Positions 26,105 to 35,174 of a stretch of DNA of 54,862 nucleotides are shown one piece after another. The translations under genes were made by a program, and so were the position numbers. Source of the stretch: Muribaculum sp. GTDB lineage: Bacteria; Bacillota; Clostridia; Lachnospirales; Lachnospiraceae. The number at the start of each line of letters is the position of its first letter. The first letter of the stretch is position 1. A model generated the notes under the pieces. It saw nothing but the letters and a program-made list of their open reading frames with translations, searched no databases and was not told the DNA's origin. The stretch spans positions 1-54,862 of the forward strand of contig JAMPGV010000010.1 of the NCBI GenBank assembly GCA_023663735.1, written 5' to 3'.

Positions 26105-27425
26105 GATACAGTTCTCCTATCAGGTCATATTCGTTAAAATCCGTCACCAGCACTCTGGCGAAGTCCCCGGTCATCAAATCCGCCGTGGTATTCAGGAACA
26201 GATAGCCGTCCACATTGGGCGCATCCCGATAGGTTCTGGCCACATAGGTATCCTCGTCCGCCACCTTTCCCTCGATCATGACCGTCAGCACCCGGCCGAC
26301 CATCTCCTCCGCCTTCTCAAACGCGATGGCCTGCTGAAGCTCCATCAGTTCGTCCCTGCGGAATTGTTTGACCTCCTCCGGAATCTGCTCCTCCAGAGAA
26401 GCCGCAGGGGTATCTTCCTCCTGCGAATACGGGAACACGCCCAGCCTGTCAAATTCCATTTCGTTCACAAATCGGTACAACTCCTCGTACTCTTCCTGCG
26501 TCTCCCCCGGGAACCCGCTGATCAGCGTGGTGCGCAGACAAATGTCGGGAATCCGCTCCCTAAGCCGCCCGATGATCTCCCTAAGCTTTTGCTGTCCGGT
26601 GCGCCGCCCCATGCGCCCCAGCACCCTGTCCGACGCATGTTGGATCGGAATGTCCAGATAATGGCACACCTTGGGCTGCGTGGCAATGGTCTCGATCAGC
26701 TCCTCCGTGATCTCCTCGGGATAACAATATAAAATGCGGATCCAATGGACGCCTGACACTTCCGCAAGCCTGCGCAGAAGCTCGGGCAGTTTCTTCTCCC
26801 CGTAGAGATCCACTCCGTAAAGCGTGGTCTCCTGCGCCACCAGAATCAGCTCTTTCACACCGCCCCGCGCAAGCTCCTGCGCCTCCGCAAGAAGCGCCTC
26901 CATGGGGACGCTGCGGTACTTCCCGCGCACTTTCGGGATGATGCAGTATGTACAGTGTTTGTCGCAGCCCTCCGCAATTTTCAAATAGGCAAAATGGCCG
27001 CCCGTGGTAAGGATACGCCGGGTTCCGATGTCCGGTGCGGCGTCGATGTTTCTATAGCGGCCGCGGCCCTTTCCGGCAAGCGCCTCCTCCACAGCCTCCA
27101 CAATCTCGCCGATGGCGGTGGTACCCACCACCGCATCCACCTGCGGAATCTCCCGGCGGATCTCCTCCTGATAGCGCTGAGCCAGACAGCCCGCGGCAAT
27201 CAGCGCCTGAATCCGCCCTGCGTCCTTGAGTTCCCCCATCTCCAACAACGTGTTGACGCTTTCCTCCTTGGCGTCCCCGATAAAACAGCAGGTGTTCACC
27301 ACCACGATATCCGCCTCGGACTCATCGTCCGTAAATTCATATCCCCGCCCGGCCAGCGTCCCCAGCATCTTCTCCGAATCCACCAGATTCTTGTCGCAGC
27401 CCAAAGACACAAACAATATTTTCAT
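26097..27425 (-). CDS. rimO: Ribosomal protein S12 methylthiotransferase RimO
   Basis: A 442-residue radical SAM enzyme that adds a methylthio group to an Asp of ribosomal protein S12. The N-terminal MTTase domain carries cysteines in SLGCDKNLVDSE, NTCCFIGDAKEES and AAGCLAQRY. The radical SAM cluster motif is CDKHCTYC (about 150-157). A C-terminal TRAM domain follows. AAAGGGG precedes the ATG. It belongs to the unit that starts with yicC. Confidence 0.95.
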   Translation of the reverse strand: MKILFVSLGCDKNLVDSEKMLGTLAGRGYEFTDDESEADIVVVNTCCFIGDAKEESVNTLLEMGELKDAGRIQALIAAGCLAQRYQEEIRREIPQVDAVVGTTAIGEIVEAVEEALAGKGRGRYRNIDAAPDIGTRRILTTGGHFAYLKIAEGCDKHCTYCIIPKVRGKYRSVPMEALLAEAQELARGGVKELILVAQETTLYGVDLYGEKKLPELLRRLAEVSGVHWIRILYCYPEEITEELIETIATQPKVCHYLDIPIQHASDRVLGRMGRRTGQQKLREIIGRLRERIPDICLRTTLISGFPGETQEEYEELYRFVNEMEFDRLGVFPYSQEEDTPAASLEEQIPEEVKQFRRDELMELQQAIAFEKAEEMVGRVLTVMIEGKVADEDTYVARTYRDAPNVDGYLFLNTTADLMTGDFARVLVTDFNEYDLIGELYHE

Positions 27426-27462
27426 AAACGTACCCCTTTCGGCGGCGTCCCAATGTATGAAA

Positions 27463-27488
27463 TAGCCGGCATAGAATCACGCCGGCTA
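27463..27488 (-). terminator. Hairpin between rpoZ and rimO
   Basis: TAGCCGGC pairs with GCCGGCTA across a 10-base loop, 20 bases after the rpoZ stop. The following bases on the minus strand (TTTCATACATT) are only moderately U-rich, so it may attenuate rather than end transcription into rimO. Confidence 0.5.
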
Positions 27489-27508
27489 CCGCTCTGAAAC
27501 GACTGGCT

Positions 27509-27745
27509 TTACTCCTCGTCGTCCCCGAGAATCTTAATCTTGCTCTGGTTCAGCTCCTCCACCGCCAGCGACAGCGGTTTCTGCACGTCCCCCTCCACCA
27601 GCGGCTCCTCGCCGGAGATGATCTGCCTTGCGCGCTTTGAAGTGGCCATAACGATGGAATACCGGCTGTTTACCACCGGCGCCTCGCCGTTTTCTACCTC
27701 GCTGTTTACGACTTTCATCAAATCGGAATAAGACGGATGTAACAT
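27509..27745 (-). CDS. rpoZ: RNA polymerase omega subunit
   Basis: A 78-residue omega subunit: MLHPSYSDLMKVVN at the N-terminus, then NSRYSIVMATSKRARQIISG, the family core that clamps the beta-prime subunit. The C-terminus is acidic (KILGDDEE). The ATG at 27745 shares its A with the gmk stop (TAATG), implying translational coupling. A 40-residue upstream extension lies inside gmk and is not real. The gmk-rpoZ order is conserved in Firmicutes. Confidence 0.93.
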   Translation of the reverse strand: MLHPSYSDLMKVVNSEVENGEAPVVNSRYSIVMATSKRARQIISGEEPLVEGDVQKPLSLAVEELNQSKIKILGDDEE

Positions 27746-28395
27746 TATTTTTGTGCTCCTTTCACGAAACCTTTCAGTTCCTCTCTGATTTCTTTTATAA
27801 ATGCCTGCCTGCGGACGGGCGCTCTGCGCGCCGCCTCCACAAGTCTGTGCAGCTCCTCCACGCAAGCCTCGAGATCGTCGTTTACCACGATATAATCATA
27901 GGCTTCCATGCCTTCCGACTCCTCGCTTGCCCGGGCCAGACGTCTGGCGATCGCTTCCTGCGTCTCCGTCCCCCGGTTTTTCAGCCTCCGCTCTAACTCT
28001 GCGGCGCTGGGCGGCGTCACAAACAGCAGCAGACTCTCGGGAAACAGCTCCTTGATTTTCAACGCTCCCTGAATCTCGATCTCCAAAATGACGTTCCTGC
28101 CCTCCGAAAGCCGCTCTTCCACATACGCTCTGGGCGTTCCGTAGTAATTGCCGCAATACTGGGCGTACTCGATCAGGCCGCCCCGCTCGATCTGTTCCTC
28201 AAACCGCGCCTTATCGGTAAAAAAGTAATGGACTCCCTCTTCCTCTCCCTCTCTGGGCTTCCTTGTGGTCATCGATATAGAGAGCGCATAATTGTCATGC
28301 GTCTCCAGAAGGCGCTTTACCAGCGTACCCTTTCCCGCTCCGGAAAATCCCGAGATCACGATCAAAATGCCTCTGTCGGGTCTGTCCTTTCCCAT
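27745..28395 (-). CDS. gmk: Guanylate kinase
   Basis: A 216-residue kinase that converts GMP to GDP with ATP. P-loop GFSGAGKGTL is near residue 16, followed by the GMP-binding SMTTRKPREGEEEGVHYFF and EYAQYCGNYYGTP, then LEIEIQGALKIKE. The terminus is slightly longer than in E. coli. GGAGGAG precedes the ATG. The gene begins 3 bases after remA and is coupled to rpoZ. Confidence 0.96.
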   Translation of the reverse strand: MGKDRPDRGILIVISGFSGAGKGTLVKRLLETHDNYALSISMTTRKPREGEEEGVHYFFTDKARFEEQIERGGLIEYAQYCGNYYGTPRAYVEERLSEGRNVILEIEIQGALKIKELFPESLLLFVTPPSAAELERRLKNRGTETQEAIARRLARASEESEGMEAYDYIVVNDDLEACVEELHRLVEAARRAPVRRQAFIKEIREELKGFVKGAQK

Positions 28396-28398
28396 CCT

Positions 28399-28689
28399 CT
28401 ACTCCTCCCGCTCGCCGGACGCCTCCGCCTCGCCGAACTCGGACGGCGCATCCTGCCCGGGAATCCGGGCGCGCCCCGCGATCGTCTCCGGCAGAAGCGC
28501 TGACAACACCACCCTGCCGTTTTCCATCACCAGCACCGACTTGGTCCTGCGCCCCTGCGTGGCGTCTATGGCCATCCCCTGCTCCTTCGCCCGCTGCACC
28601 ATGCGCTTGATGGGCGCGGACTCCGGACTGACAATGGCGATGATTTTCGCCGTATTCACAATATTGCCGAAACCGATATGAATTAACAT
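28399..28689 (-). CDS. remA: RemA-like extracellular matrix regulator (DUF370)
   Basis: A 96-residue DUF370 protein, [29 protein letters not shown], with [20 protein letters not shown]. In Bacillus subtilis RemA is a DNA-binding regulator of biofilm matrix and osmoprotection genes and sits in the same yicC-remA-gmk-rpoZ order. This copy has an extra acidic C-terminal tail (about 20 residues) beyond the usual ETIAGR end. GGGGG precedes the ATG. Confidence 0.9.
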   Translation of the reverse strand: MLIHIGFGNIVNTAKIIAIVSPESAPIKRMVQRAKEQGMAIDATQGRRTKSVLVMENGRVVLSALLPETIAGRARIPGQDAPSEFGEAEASGEREE

Positions 28690-28699
28690 ACAGCCCCCG

Positions 28700-29578
28700 T
28701 CACTCGATATTCTGTATCTGTTCCCGCACCTTCTCGATCTCGGTCTTTAGTTCGATAGCGCAGTTGGAAATCTCCAGATCGTTGCATTTGGACAGCGTGG
28801 TGTTGGCCTCCCGGTTCATCTCCTGCGCCAGAAAATCCAACTTCCGCCCGATGCAGCCGCCCTCTTCCAGCGTCTTTTTCGTCGTCTCGATATGGCTGCG
28901 CAGGCGCACCAGCTCCTCGTCCACGCAGACTTTGTCCGCAAAGACCGTCACTTCCGTCAAAAGCCTCGCCTCATCCACCGTATTGTCCTGCAGCAGTTCC
29001 CTCACTTTATCTTCCAGCTTCTGCCTGTACTCCGCCACGACTCCGGGCGACCGCTCGGCGATGAAATCCACCAGCCCCGCCATTTTATCCAGCTTATCCG
29101 TCAGATCTTTCTGCAGATTCGCCCCTTCTGCGACGCGGGTTTTCACAAACATATCCGCCGCTCCCCGGATCGCCTTGCGGAGTTCCTTCCAGAGTTCCTC
29201 CTCGTCCACGTTCTGCTCTTCCATGACAAAGACTTCGGGAAATTTAGAGAGCGTGGAGACGCGGACGTCGTCATCCAACCCAAAATCCTGCGCCATCTGC
29301 CGCAGATACTCCAGATACTCCCTTGCCACCTCCCGGTTATAGCGGACGCTGGAAGTGTTCTCCGAGAAATCCTCGTAAGTGACGAAGAGATCCACTTTTC
29401 CTCTGGAAATGTACTCCTTTAACTCGCTCCTGATCGCCGACTCAAAGAAATTCAGTTTCTTCGGCATCTTGATATTGACGTCCAGATAACGGTGGTTGAC
29501 CGATTTCATCTCCACGGTAAATTTTCTGTCCTGCCCGGCAATCTCGCATCTGCCGAACCCGGTCATGCTCTTGATCAT
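28700..29578 (-). CDS. yicC: YicC family endoribonuclease-like protein
   Basis: A 292-residue YicC-type protein: [13 protein letters not shown] start, [19 protein letters not shown], and the C-terminal DUF1732 segment [49 protein letters not shown]. Family members have been linked to RNA turnover. The ATG at 29578 has GGGAG 5 bases upstream; an in-frame codon 12 bases earlier is less favoured. It is the first gene behind the promoter at 29627-29655. Confidence 0.93.
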   Translation of the reverse strand: MIKSMTGFGRCEIAGQDRKFTVEMKSVNHRYLDVNIKMPKKLNFFESAIRSELKEYISRGKVDLFVTYEDFSENTSSVRYNREVAREYLEYLRQMAQDFGLDDDVRVSTLSKFPEVFVMEEQNVDEEELWKELRKAIRGAADMFVKTRVAEGANLQKDLTDKLDKMAGLVDFIAERSPGVVAEYRQKLEDKVRELLQDNTVDEARLLTEVTVFADKVCVDEELVRLRSHIETTKKTLEEGGCIGRKLDFLAQEMNREANTTLSKCNDLEISNCAIELKTEIEKVREQIQNIE

Positions 29579-29626
29579 TCGTACTCCCATCCGAGCGTTC
29601 CAACCCGCTCATGCATATCAGCTTCT

Positions 29627-29655
29627 ATTATAAAATAAGTGCGTGGCAACGTCAA
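29627..29655 (-). promoter_or_regulatory. Promoter of the yicC-remA-gmk-rpoZ-rimO-pgsA-cinA unit
   Basis: Minus strand: TTGACG (29655-29650), a 17-base spacer, TATAAT (29632-29627), about 50 bases ahead of yicC. It is nearly consensus, and the tight spacing and overlaps of the downstream genes suggest a long transcript. Confidence 0.8.
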
Positions 29656-29671
29656 GTACCCTAAAATCTCC

Positions 29672-31024
29672 TCATAGACCCAGAAGCGCACTGGCCACCG
29701 TGCAATAGACCAGCAGTGAAAGCGCGTCCACAATCGTCGTGATAAAGGGGCTGGCCATCACCGCCGGGTCGAAGCCCAGACGCTTGGCCCCGATGGGCAG
29801 AATACAGCCCACCAGCATGGCCAGAAGCACAGCCGCCACCAGCGTGATGCACACTACCAACGCCACAAGCACTCCCACTTTATCAAAAAGAAGCAATTTG
29901 CAGAAATTGGCCGCCGCCAGACACAGGCCGCACAGCAGCGCGACCCGCATCTCCTTAAACACCACGCCCGGCACATCCCGGTACTCAATCTCCCCCAGCG
30001 AAAGCCCGCGGATCACCGTCACGCTGGCCTGTCCCCCGGCGTTTCCACCCGTATCCATCAGCATGGGAATAAACGCGATCAGCGCCGCACAGGCACTCAG
30101 CGCATCCTCAAACCCGGTGAGAATGGCTCCCGTAAAAGTTGCCGAGACCATGAGCAGCAGAAGCCACGGAATTCTCTTTTTGAAAGTCTCCCAGACCGTG
30201 GTCTTCATATAGGGCTTGTCGCTGGGAACGATAGCCGCCATTTTCTCCATATCTTCCGTGGTCTCTTCCTCCATGATATCCACGATATCGTCCACGGTGA
30301 TAATCCCCACCATCCGATTTTCATTATCCACTACCGGCATGGTGGTAAAGTCATATTTTTTGAATATGGACGCAACTTCCTCCTGATCCATGAGGGTTCC
30401 CAGCGCAATGACGTTTTCATGCATGATATCCCCGATGCGCTCCCCCGGGTCGGAGAGCAGCAGATATCGCAAGGCCACCGTCCCCAGAAGTCTCCTGCTG
30501 GCGTCCAGCACATAACAGACATTGATGGTCTCGCTGTCAAGCCCCACGCTGCGGATATGGGCGATGGCTCCTTCTACCGTGAGATTTTCTTTCAGATCCA
30601 CATACTCCACCGTCATGATGCTTCCGGCAGAATCCTCCGGGTAACGCAGCAGATGATTGATGTCCCGCCGCGTCTCCGCACTGGCGTTCTCCAGAATTCT
30701 GGTCACTACGTTCGCCGGCATCTCCTCCAGCAGATCCGTGGCGTCATCCGCCATCAGATGGTCGATAATGTTGGCTGTCTCCCGGTCGGACAGCGCCGTG
30801 ATGATGGTCTGCTGGGTGTCGGATTCCATATAGGAAAACACATCCGCCGCCAAATCCTTCGGCAGGATCCGGAATACCCGAAGAAGCTTCTCCTCCTCAA
30901 GCTCTTCCATTAAAACGGCCGCATCCGCCTCGTTCATCTCCGCAAGCACCTGCCGCAGACCCGTATATTGCTTCGTATCCAGAAGGCCAAGCAGTTCCTC
31001 CAAAGTCAAAATCTGTTCCGTCAT
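29672..31024 (-). CDS. mgtE: Magnesium transporter MgtE
   Basis: A 450-residue channel with the N-terminal helical MgtE domain (VLMEELEEEKLLRVFRIL, LMADDATDLLEEMPANVV), two CBS domains (about 135-255, ending VGIITVDDIVDIMEEE) and five membrane helices. The pore signature is PMLMDTGGNAGGQASVTVIRGLSLGEI. The cytoplasmic part senses Mg2+ and gates the channel. The ATG at 31024 has AGGCGGTG 6 bases upstream and is preferred over a GTG 9 bases earlier. No M-box riboswitch is visible upstream. Confidence 0.94.
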   Translation of the reverse strand: MTEQILTLEELLGLLDTKQYTGLRQVLAEMNEADAAVLMEELEEEKLLRVFRILPKDLAADVFSYMESDTQQTIITALSDRETANIIDHLMADDATDLLEEMPANVVTRILENASAETRRDINHLLRYPEDSAGSIMTVEYVDLKENLTVEGAIAHIRSVGLDSETINVCYVLDASRRLLGTVALRYLLLSDPGERIGDIMHENVIALGTLMDQEEVASIFKKYDFTTMPVVDNENRMVGIITVDDIVDIMEEETTEDMEKMAAIVPSDKPYMKTTVWETFKKRIPWLLLLMVSATFTGAILTGFEDALSACAALIAFIPMLMDTGGNAGGQASVTVIRGLSLGEIEYRDVPGVVFKEMRVALLCGLCLAAANFCKLLLFDKVGVLVALVVCITLVAAVLLAMLVGCILPIGAKRLGFDPAVMASPFITTIVDALSLLVYCTVASALLGL

Positions 31025-31056
31025 AACAACCACCGCCTTTCCCGGTCAAAATGTCT

Positions 31057-31689
31057 TCAGACTTCCCGTTCAATATAATACCGTTCCCCCAGCTTCTCGA
31101 TCCGCGCCCTGCCCATGGTCGCCTCCGTGACGTCCCGCCGCAGACCCTCCTCCGCTTCCGCGGGAATCAGCACGCGCAGCCGCACCGCCTCCGCATATTC
31201 GCTGTCCACAGGCTCGATTCCCCGCTGTCCCAGCAGATAAAGGATTCTGCCCACGCCGTTGTAATCCGTGCCAATCTCCAGCTCGCAGCCCAGACGCCGG
31301 ACGCCGATGACACAGCGGGCCAGCCCCTCCTGCACTGCCCGGGTATAAGCCCGCACCAGCCCGCCGGTTCCCAGAAGCACGCCGCCGAAATACCGGGTGA
31401 CCACCACCGCCGCATTCCGCACGCCCTCCCCAAGAAGCACCTCCAGCATGGGGCGTCCCGCGGTACCCGAAGGCTCCCCGTCGTCGCTGCAGCGGGTCAG
31501 CTCTCCCCGCCCGCCGATGACAAAGGCCGAACAGTTGTGTCTGGCGTCCCAGTATTTTTTCTTCACGCCCTCGATAAAGCGGACGGCTTCCTCCTCCGTC
31601 TCGCACCCCGCAACCGTGGCGATGAAACGGGATTTCTTCTCTATTATTTCCGCCTCCGCTCCATCGAGCAGCACTCTGTAGGAATCCAT
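31057..31689 (-). CDS. yigZ: YigZ/IMPACT family protein
   Basis: A 210-residue protein of the YigZ/YvyE family. The N-terminal UPF0029 (IMPACT) domain is clear in IIEKKSRFIATV, DARHNCSAFVIG, SDDGEPSGTAGRPMLEVL and VVVTRYFGGVLLGTGGLVRAY. A C-terminal DUF1949 domain follows. The biochemical role is not settled. The ATG at 31689 has GGAG 8 bases upstream. It overlaps nothing and is divergent from the PBP gene. Confidence 0.92.
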   Translation of the reverse strand: MDSYRVLLDGAEAEIIEKKSRFIATVAGCETEEEAVRFIEGVKKKYWDARHNCSAFVIGGRGELTRCSDDGEPSGTAGRPMLEVLLGEGVRNAAVVVTRYFGGVLLGTGGLVRAYTRAVQEGLARCVIGVRRLGCELEIGTDYNGVGRILYLLGQRGIEPVDSEYAEAVRLRVLIPAEAEEGLRRDVTEATMGRARIEKLGERYYIEREV

Positions 31690-31807
31690 ATCCGTTCTCC
31701 ATGCCGTCCTGTTTCTTGATTCCACCATATTCTAGCATATTTTGTCCAAAATGTGAAACAATTCTTAATACTGGAAAGAAAACCTTTATTTACCTGTCCG
31801 TTTCTGC

Positions 31808-31813
31808 TATAAT
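31808..31813 (+). promoter_or_regulatory. Probable -10 element of the PBP gene
   Basis: TATAAT preceded by TGC gives a good -10. The -35 (TTTATT, 31785-31790 at 17 bases) is poor. The repeat derivative at 31820-31874 starts 6 bases later, so it would lie inside the transcribed leader. Confidence 0.5.
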
Positions 31814-31819
31814 ATTTTC

Positions 31820-31874
31820 TAGGTTTGCGAAACTTTTACTTCGGAAAATGTCATTGTGCAAATTGCACAACCTA
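31820..31874. repeat. Short derivative of the 208-bp palindromic repeat
   Basis: TAGGTTTGCGAAAC followed by TGTCATTGTGCAAATTGCA matches the left arm of copies A and B. The element then ends in AACCTA, complementary to its own start. Its core TTGTGCAA-A-TTGCACAA is a perfect palindrome. It looks like an internally deleted copy of about 55 bp in the PBP leader. Confidence 0.65.
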
Positions 31875-31925
31875 TGGTTTTTTGCTATTTGTAGAGAGTT
31901 TATAACTAAAAGGAAGGCGGACTAT

Positions 31926-34616
31926 ATGAATTACGGCAAAAAAGGCGTCCGTGAAAAACAGAAGGCGCTGAATTCCAAAACCGGAAAATGGAGCCGGAAA
32001 CTTGTGCTGACCTGTGTAAAAGTGATGCTGGTCGCTTGTTTTGGCGTCGGTATCTGCGGCACGGCGGCGGCCATCGGCATGTTTCACGGCATCTTGGAAG
32101 ACACGCCCAACATCCGCGTCAACGACGTGGTGGCGCCGGGACAGGCCACCATCGTATACGACCGGGAAGGCAACGAGATCGACCAGTATGTCAGCACCAA
32201 CTCCAACCGGATCGATGTGACTATCGATCAGGTTCCCACCCATCTGGGACAAGCTTTCGTGGCCATCGAGGACGAGCGGTTTTATCAGCACAACGGCATT
32301 GACATGATCGGAATTGCGCGTTCAGGCTATCAGTTTGTAAAGACACTCGGCAAGGAAAAGCAGGGCGCCAGCACCATCACCCAGCAGCTCCTCAAAAATA
32401 CGGTCTTCACCACCTGGACCGAGGAGAACAACAATCTGATCAAGATGGTCAAGCGCAAACTGCAGGAACAGTATCTGGCGCTGGAACTTACCAAGAACAC
32501 CACGAAGGACGAGGTGCTTCTGCGCTATATGAACGCCATCAACTTAGGCCAGAACACTCTGGGCATTGAGGCGGCCTCCCTGCGCTATTTCGGCAAATCC
32601 TGCTCGGAACTGACAATCTCCGAGAGCGCCGTCATCGCCAGCATCACCCAGAATCCTTCGGCCAACAACCCCATCCGCTATCCCGAGAACAACGCCAGAC
32701 GGCGGAAAACCTGTCTGGAAAACATGCGGGATTTGGGCTTTATCACAAAAGAAGAATACGATGAGGCCATAGCTGACACGGAGGACGTCTATGAGCGCAT
32801 CAGCCTCCATGACGTGGACTTCAAGGTGGGCGACACCACCGCCGGCTCCTATTTCTCCGACGCCCTGTACGAGCAGGTGTTGGACGATCTGGTAGCTGCG
32901 GGATACCCCGAGGTGACGGCGGAATACATGATGTCCTCCGGCGGCCTGCGCATCGACTCCACCATGGATCCCAAAATCCAACGCATTGCCGACGAGGAAT
33001 TTGCGAACGAAGAAAATTATAATCCCAATGTCCACTGGTATCTGAACTATGCCCTGACCATCACGGATACCAACGGCGATAAACACAACTACAGCAAAGA
33101 AAATATGATGACGTGGTTTAAGGAGAACCAAGACCGGAATTTTAACCTGATTTTCTCCTCGCAGGACAGCGCCTACGAGGCCATCGACACCTACCGCGGC
33201 GCCATGATGGAAAGCCTGAATATGCCCGCGGACTCCGACAGCTTTGAGGAGAACATCTCCATGACTGCGCAGCCGCAGGCCGCCATTGTCATCGAAGACC
33301 AGAGCTGCGGCTATGTGGTGGCCATGGTGGGCGGACGCGGCGCCAAGGAGGGGCGGCGCACTCTAAACCGCGCTACCGCCGCGGGCAACTCCCCCGGATC
33401 CACGTTCAAGGTGCTGGCGGCCTTCGCCCCGGCTCTCGACGCCAACGGTCAGACGCTCGCCACGGTCTATAACGACGCGCCCTTCAATTATGACACGGGC
33501 CAACCCGTAAACAACTGGTACGACGTCAATAAAGTGGGATGGAAGGGGATTTGCTCCATCCGCTATGCCATCGAACAGTCCCTGAACATTATAGCGGTAA
33601 AGACCTTCACCGTGGTGACGCCCCAGCTCGGCTATGACTATCTGCTGAATTTCGGTTTCACCACGCTGGTGGACGGCAAATGGATCGGCGACCAGATGTT
33701 CTCAGATGTACGCCAGCCCACCGCCATCGGCGGCATCACCGACGGCGTAAGCCCCTATGAGCTGAACGCCGCCTACGCCTCCATCGCCAATCTGGGGACT
33801 TATGTGGAGCCGAAACTCTACACCCGGGTGACGGATGCGGACGGCAATGTGATTCTGGACAACACCACACCCCAGAGCAGACAGGTGTTGAAAGAGACCA
33901 CGGCCTTTCTTCTGACAGACGCCATGACCGATGTGGTGACCAAGGGAACAGGCGCCAGATGCAATTTCAACTCCAATATGGCCATTGCGGGCAAGACAGG
34001 CACCTCTCAAAAGACACAGGACGTCTGGTTCGCAGGGTACACACCCTACTACACCGCCACCGTCTGGGCAGGCTATGACAACAATGTGAGCCTGAACACC
34101 AGCACATTGGCAAGCGTCAACGAGTCCAACATCGCCAAGAATCTCTGGAAGAGCATTATGAAGCGCGTCCATGAGGAACTGCCCAACGCCGCTTTCCCCG
34201 TCCCCGAGGGACTGGTACAGATGCAGGTATGTTCCAAATCCGGCAAGCTTCCCACTCCCGGCCTCTGCGAGGCGGCCGGCTGTGTGATCACGGAATATTT
34301 TGCGGAGGGGACGGAGCCGACTGAGACTTGTGATATCCACTATCAGGGCCGCATCTGCAATTACTGCGGTCTGATCGCCACGGCGGAATGTCCTTTTGCC
34401 TACGACGGAATCACGACCCTGACCCTGCCGGAGCATCCGGCTCTGCTGTCAGGTTCCACCTCCATTATCGAAAATCCGGACGGAACCCAGAGCGTCATCG
34501 TTCCGAACACTTCCAATATCTGCCCGCACGACGCGCTGTTCTTCACCAACCCGGACTATGAGGCGGTGCTGAACCAGCAGCAATGGGAGATCAATCAGCG
34601 AAACGGCGGCGAATAA
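31926..34616 (+). CDS. Class A penicillin-binding protein (PBP1A type)
   Basis: An 896-residue bifunctional peptidoglycan synthase. A short cytoplasmic basic N-terminus leads into one membrane helix (about 25-50). The GT51 glycosyltransferase domain shows EDERFYQHNG (catalytic Glu 115) and GASTITQQLLKN. The transpeptidase domain has SxxK at Ser492 (GSTFK), SLN at 552-554 and KTGTS from Lys690. After the catalytic core a roughly 120-residue Cys-rich tail contains CNYCG and other cysteines. The start at 31926 has GGAAGGCGG upstream and a membrane topology typical of the family. In-frame codons before it cross the promoter and are rejected. Confidence 0.95.
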   Translation: MNYGKKGVREKQKALNSKTGKWSRKLVLTCVKVMLVACFGVGICGTAAAIGMFHGILEDTPNIRVNDVVAPGQATIVYDREGNEIDQYVSTNSNRIDVTIDQVPTHLGQAFVAIEDERFYQHNGIDMIGIARSGYQFVKTLGKEKQGASTITQQLLKNTVFTTWTEENNNLIKMVKRKLQEQYLALELTKNTTKDEVLLRYMNAINLGQNTLGIEAASLRYFGKSCSELTISESAVIASITQNPSANNPIRYPENNARRRKTCLENMRDLGFITKEEYDEAIADTEDVYERISLHDVDFKVGDTTAGSYFSDALYEQVLDDLVAAGYPEVTAEYMMSSGGLRIDSTMDPKIQRIADEEFANEENYNPNVHWYLNYALTITDTNGDKHNYSKENMMTWFKENQDRNFNLIFSSQDSAYEAIDTYRGAMMESLNMPADSDSFEENISMTAQPQAAIVIEDQSCGYVVAMVGGRGAKEGRRTLNRATAAGNSPGSTFKVLAAFAPALDANGQTLATVYNDAPFNYDTGQPVNNWYDVNKVGWKGICSIRYAIEQSLNIIAVKTFTVVTPQLGYDYLLNFGFTTLVDGKWIGDQMFSDVRQPTAIGGITDGVSPYELNAAYASIANLGTYVEPKLYTRVTDADGNVILDNTTPQSRQVLKETTAFLLTDAMTDVVTKGTGARCNFNSNMAIAGKTGTSQKTQDVWFAGYTPYYTATVWAGYDNNVSLNTSTLASVNESNIAKNLWKSIMKRVHEELPNAAFPVPEGLVQMQVCSKSGKLPTPGLCEAAGCVITEYFAEGTEPTETCDIHYQGRICNYCGLIATAECPFAYDGITTLTLPEHPALLSGSTSIIENPDGTQSVIVPNTSNICPHDALFFTNPDYEAVLNQQQWEINQRNGGE

Positions 34617-34627
34617 CCGCCGCCGTT
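34602..34627. terminator. Terminator at the end of the PBP gene
   Basis: AACGGCGGC / GCCGCCGTT hairpin with an 8-base loop that includes the PBP stop codon, followed by TTTTATCT. It may also serve the convergent 92-residue gene. Confidence 0.75.
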
Positions 34628-34640
34628 TTATCTGCCGGGA

Positions 34641-34919
34641 TCAAAGCCCTTTTATCTGCCGGATCTTCCTCTGTAATTCCTCCACGCCCGCCTGTGCGTT
34701 CAAAATCGCCGTCCGCTGCTTTTCAAAAGGCGCATCCTCCGCATCCCGGTATTGCTCCATAAACAACCGTCCGATCTCCGTATAATTCTTTTTGATCACC
34801 TCTTCACAGACGGCAATCTGGCTCTTCAAGGAAGCGATCTCCGCCAGATCTTTCGCTTTGTCCGCCGCCTCTTTCCCTTTTGTGGTGATCGTGTCTCCTA
34901 ACTTCTCCAAGATATCCAT
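34641..34919 (-). CDS. Small helical protein, unknown function
   Basis: A 92-residue, Lys/Glu/Ala-rich helical protein: MDILEKLGDTITTKGKEAADK, then LKSQIAVCEEVIKKNYTEIGRLFMEQY. It resembles the N-terminal part of small proteins that in relatives continue into a zinc ribbon, but no zinc ribbon is present here. It is probably cytoplasmic. GGTAGGAAG precedes the ATG at 34919. It is convergent with the PBP gene, and its stop is just past the shared terminator. Confidence 0.65.
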   Translation of the reverse strand: MDILEKLGDTITTKGKEAADKAKDLAEIASLKSQIAVCEEVIKKNYTEIGRLFMEQYRDAEDAPFEKQRTAILNAQAGVEELQRKIRQIKGL

Positions 34920-35174
34920 CTTCCTACCATCCTTTCCGGCTCGGCGTCCGCCGCATACATCCTGCCCTGCCGCTTCCCGCCGTCCTATTCCGGGTGTCAT
35001 CCTTCCATATCAGTATAGCCGCTTTTGCAGAAAGTGACAAGTATCCCCGATTCTTATTTTCTCTGTTCGCATTTTTCCGCCGTTTGTGTTATACTATAAA
35101 CTGATTTCTTGAGCGACAGATTTTCCCATGTCGCAAACAAATTCTGATTGGATGATACCCGACGGAGGCGGCAG

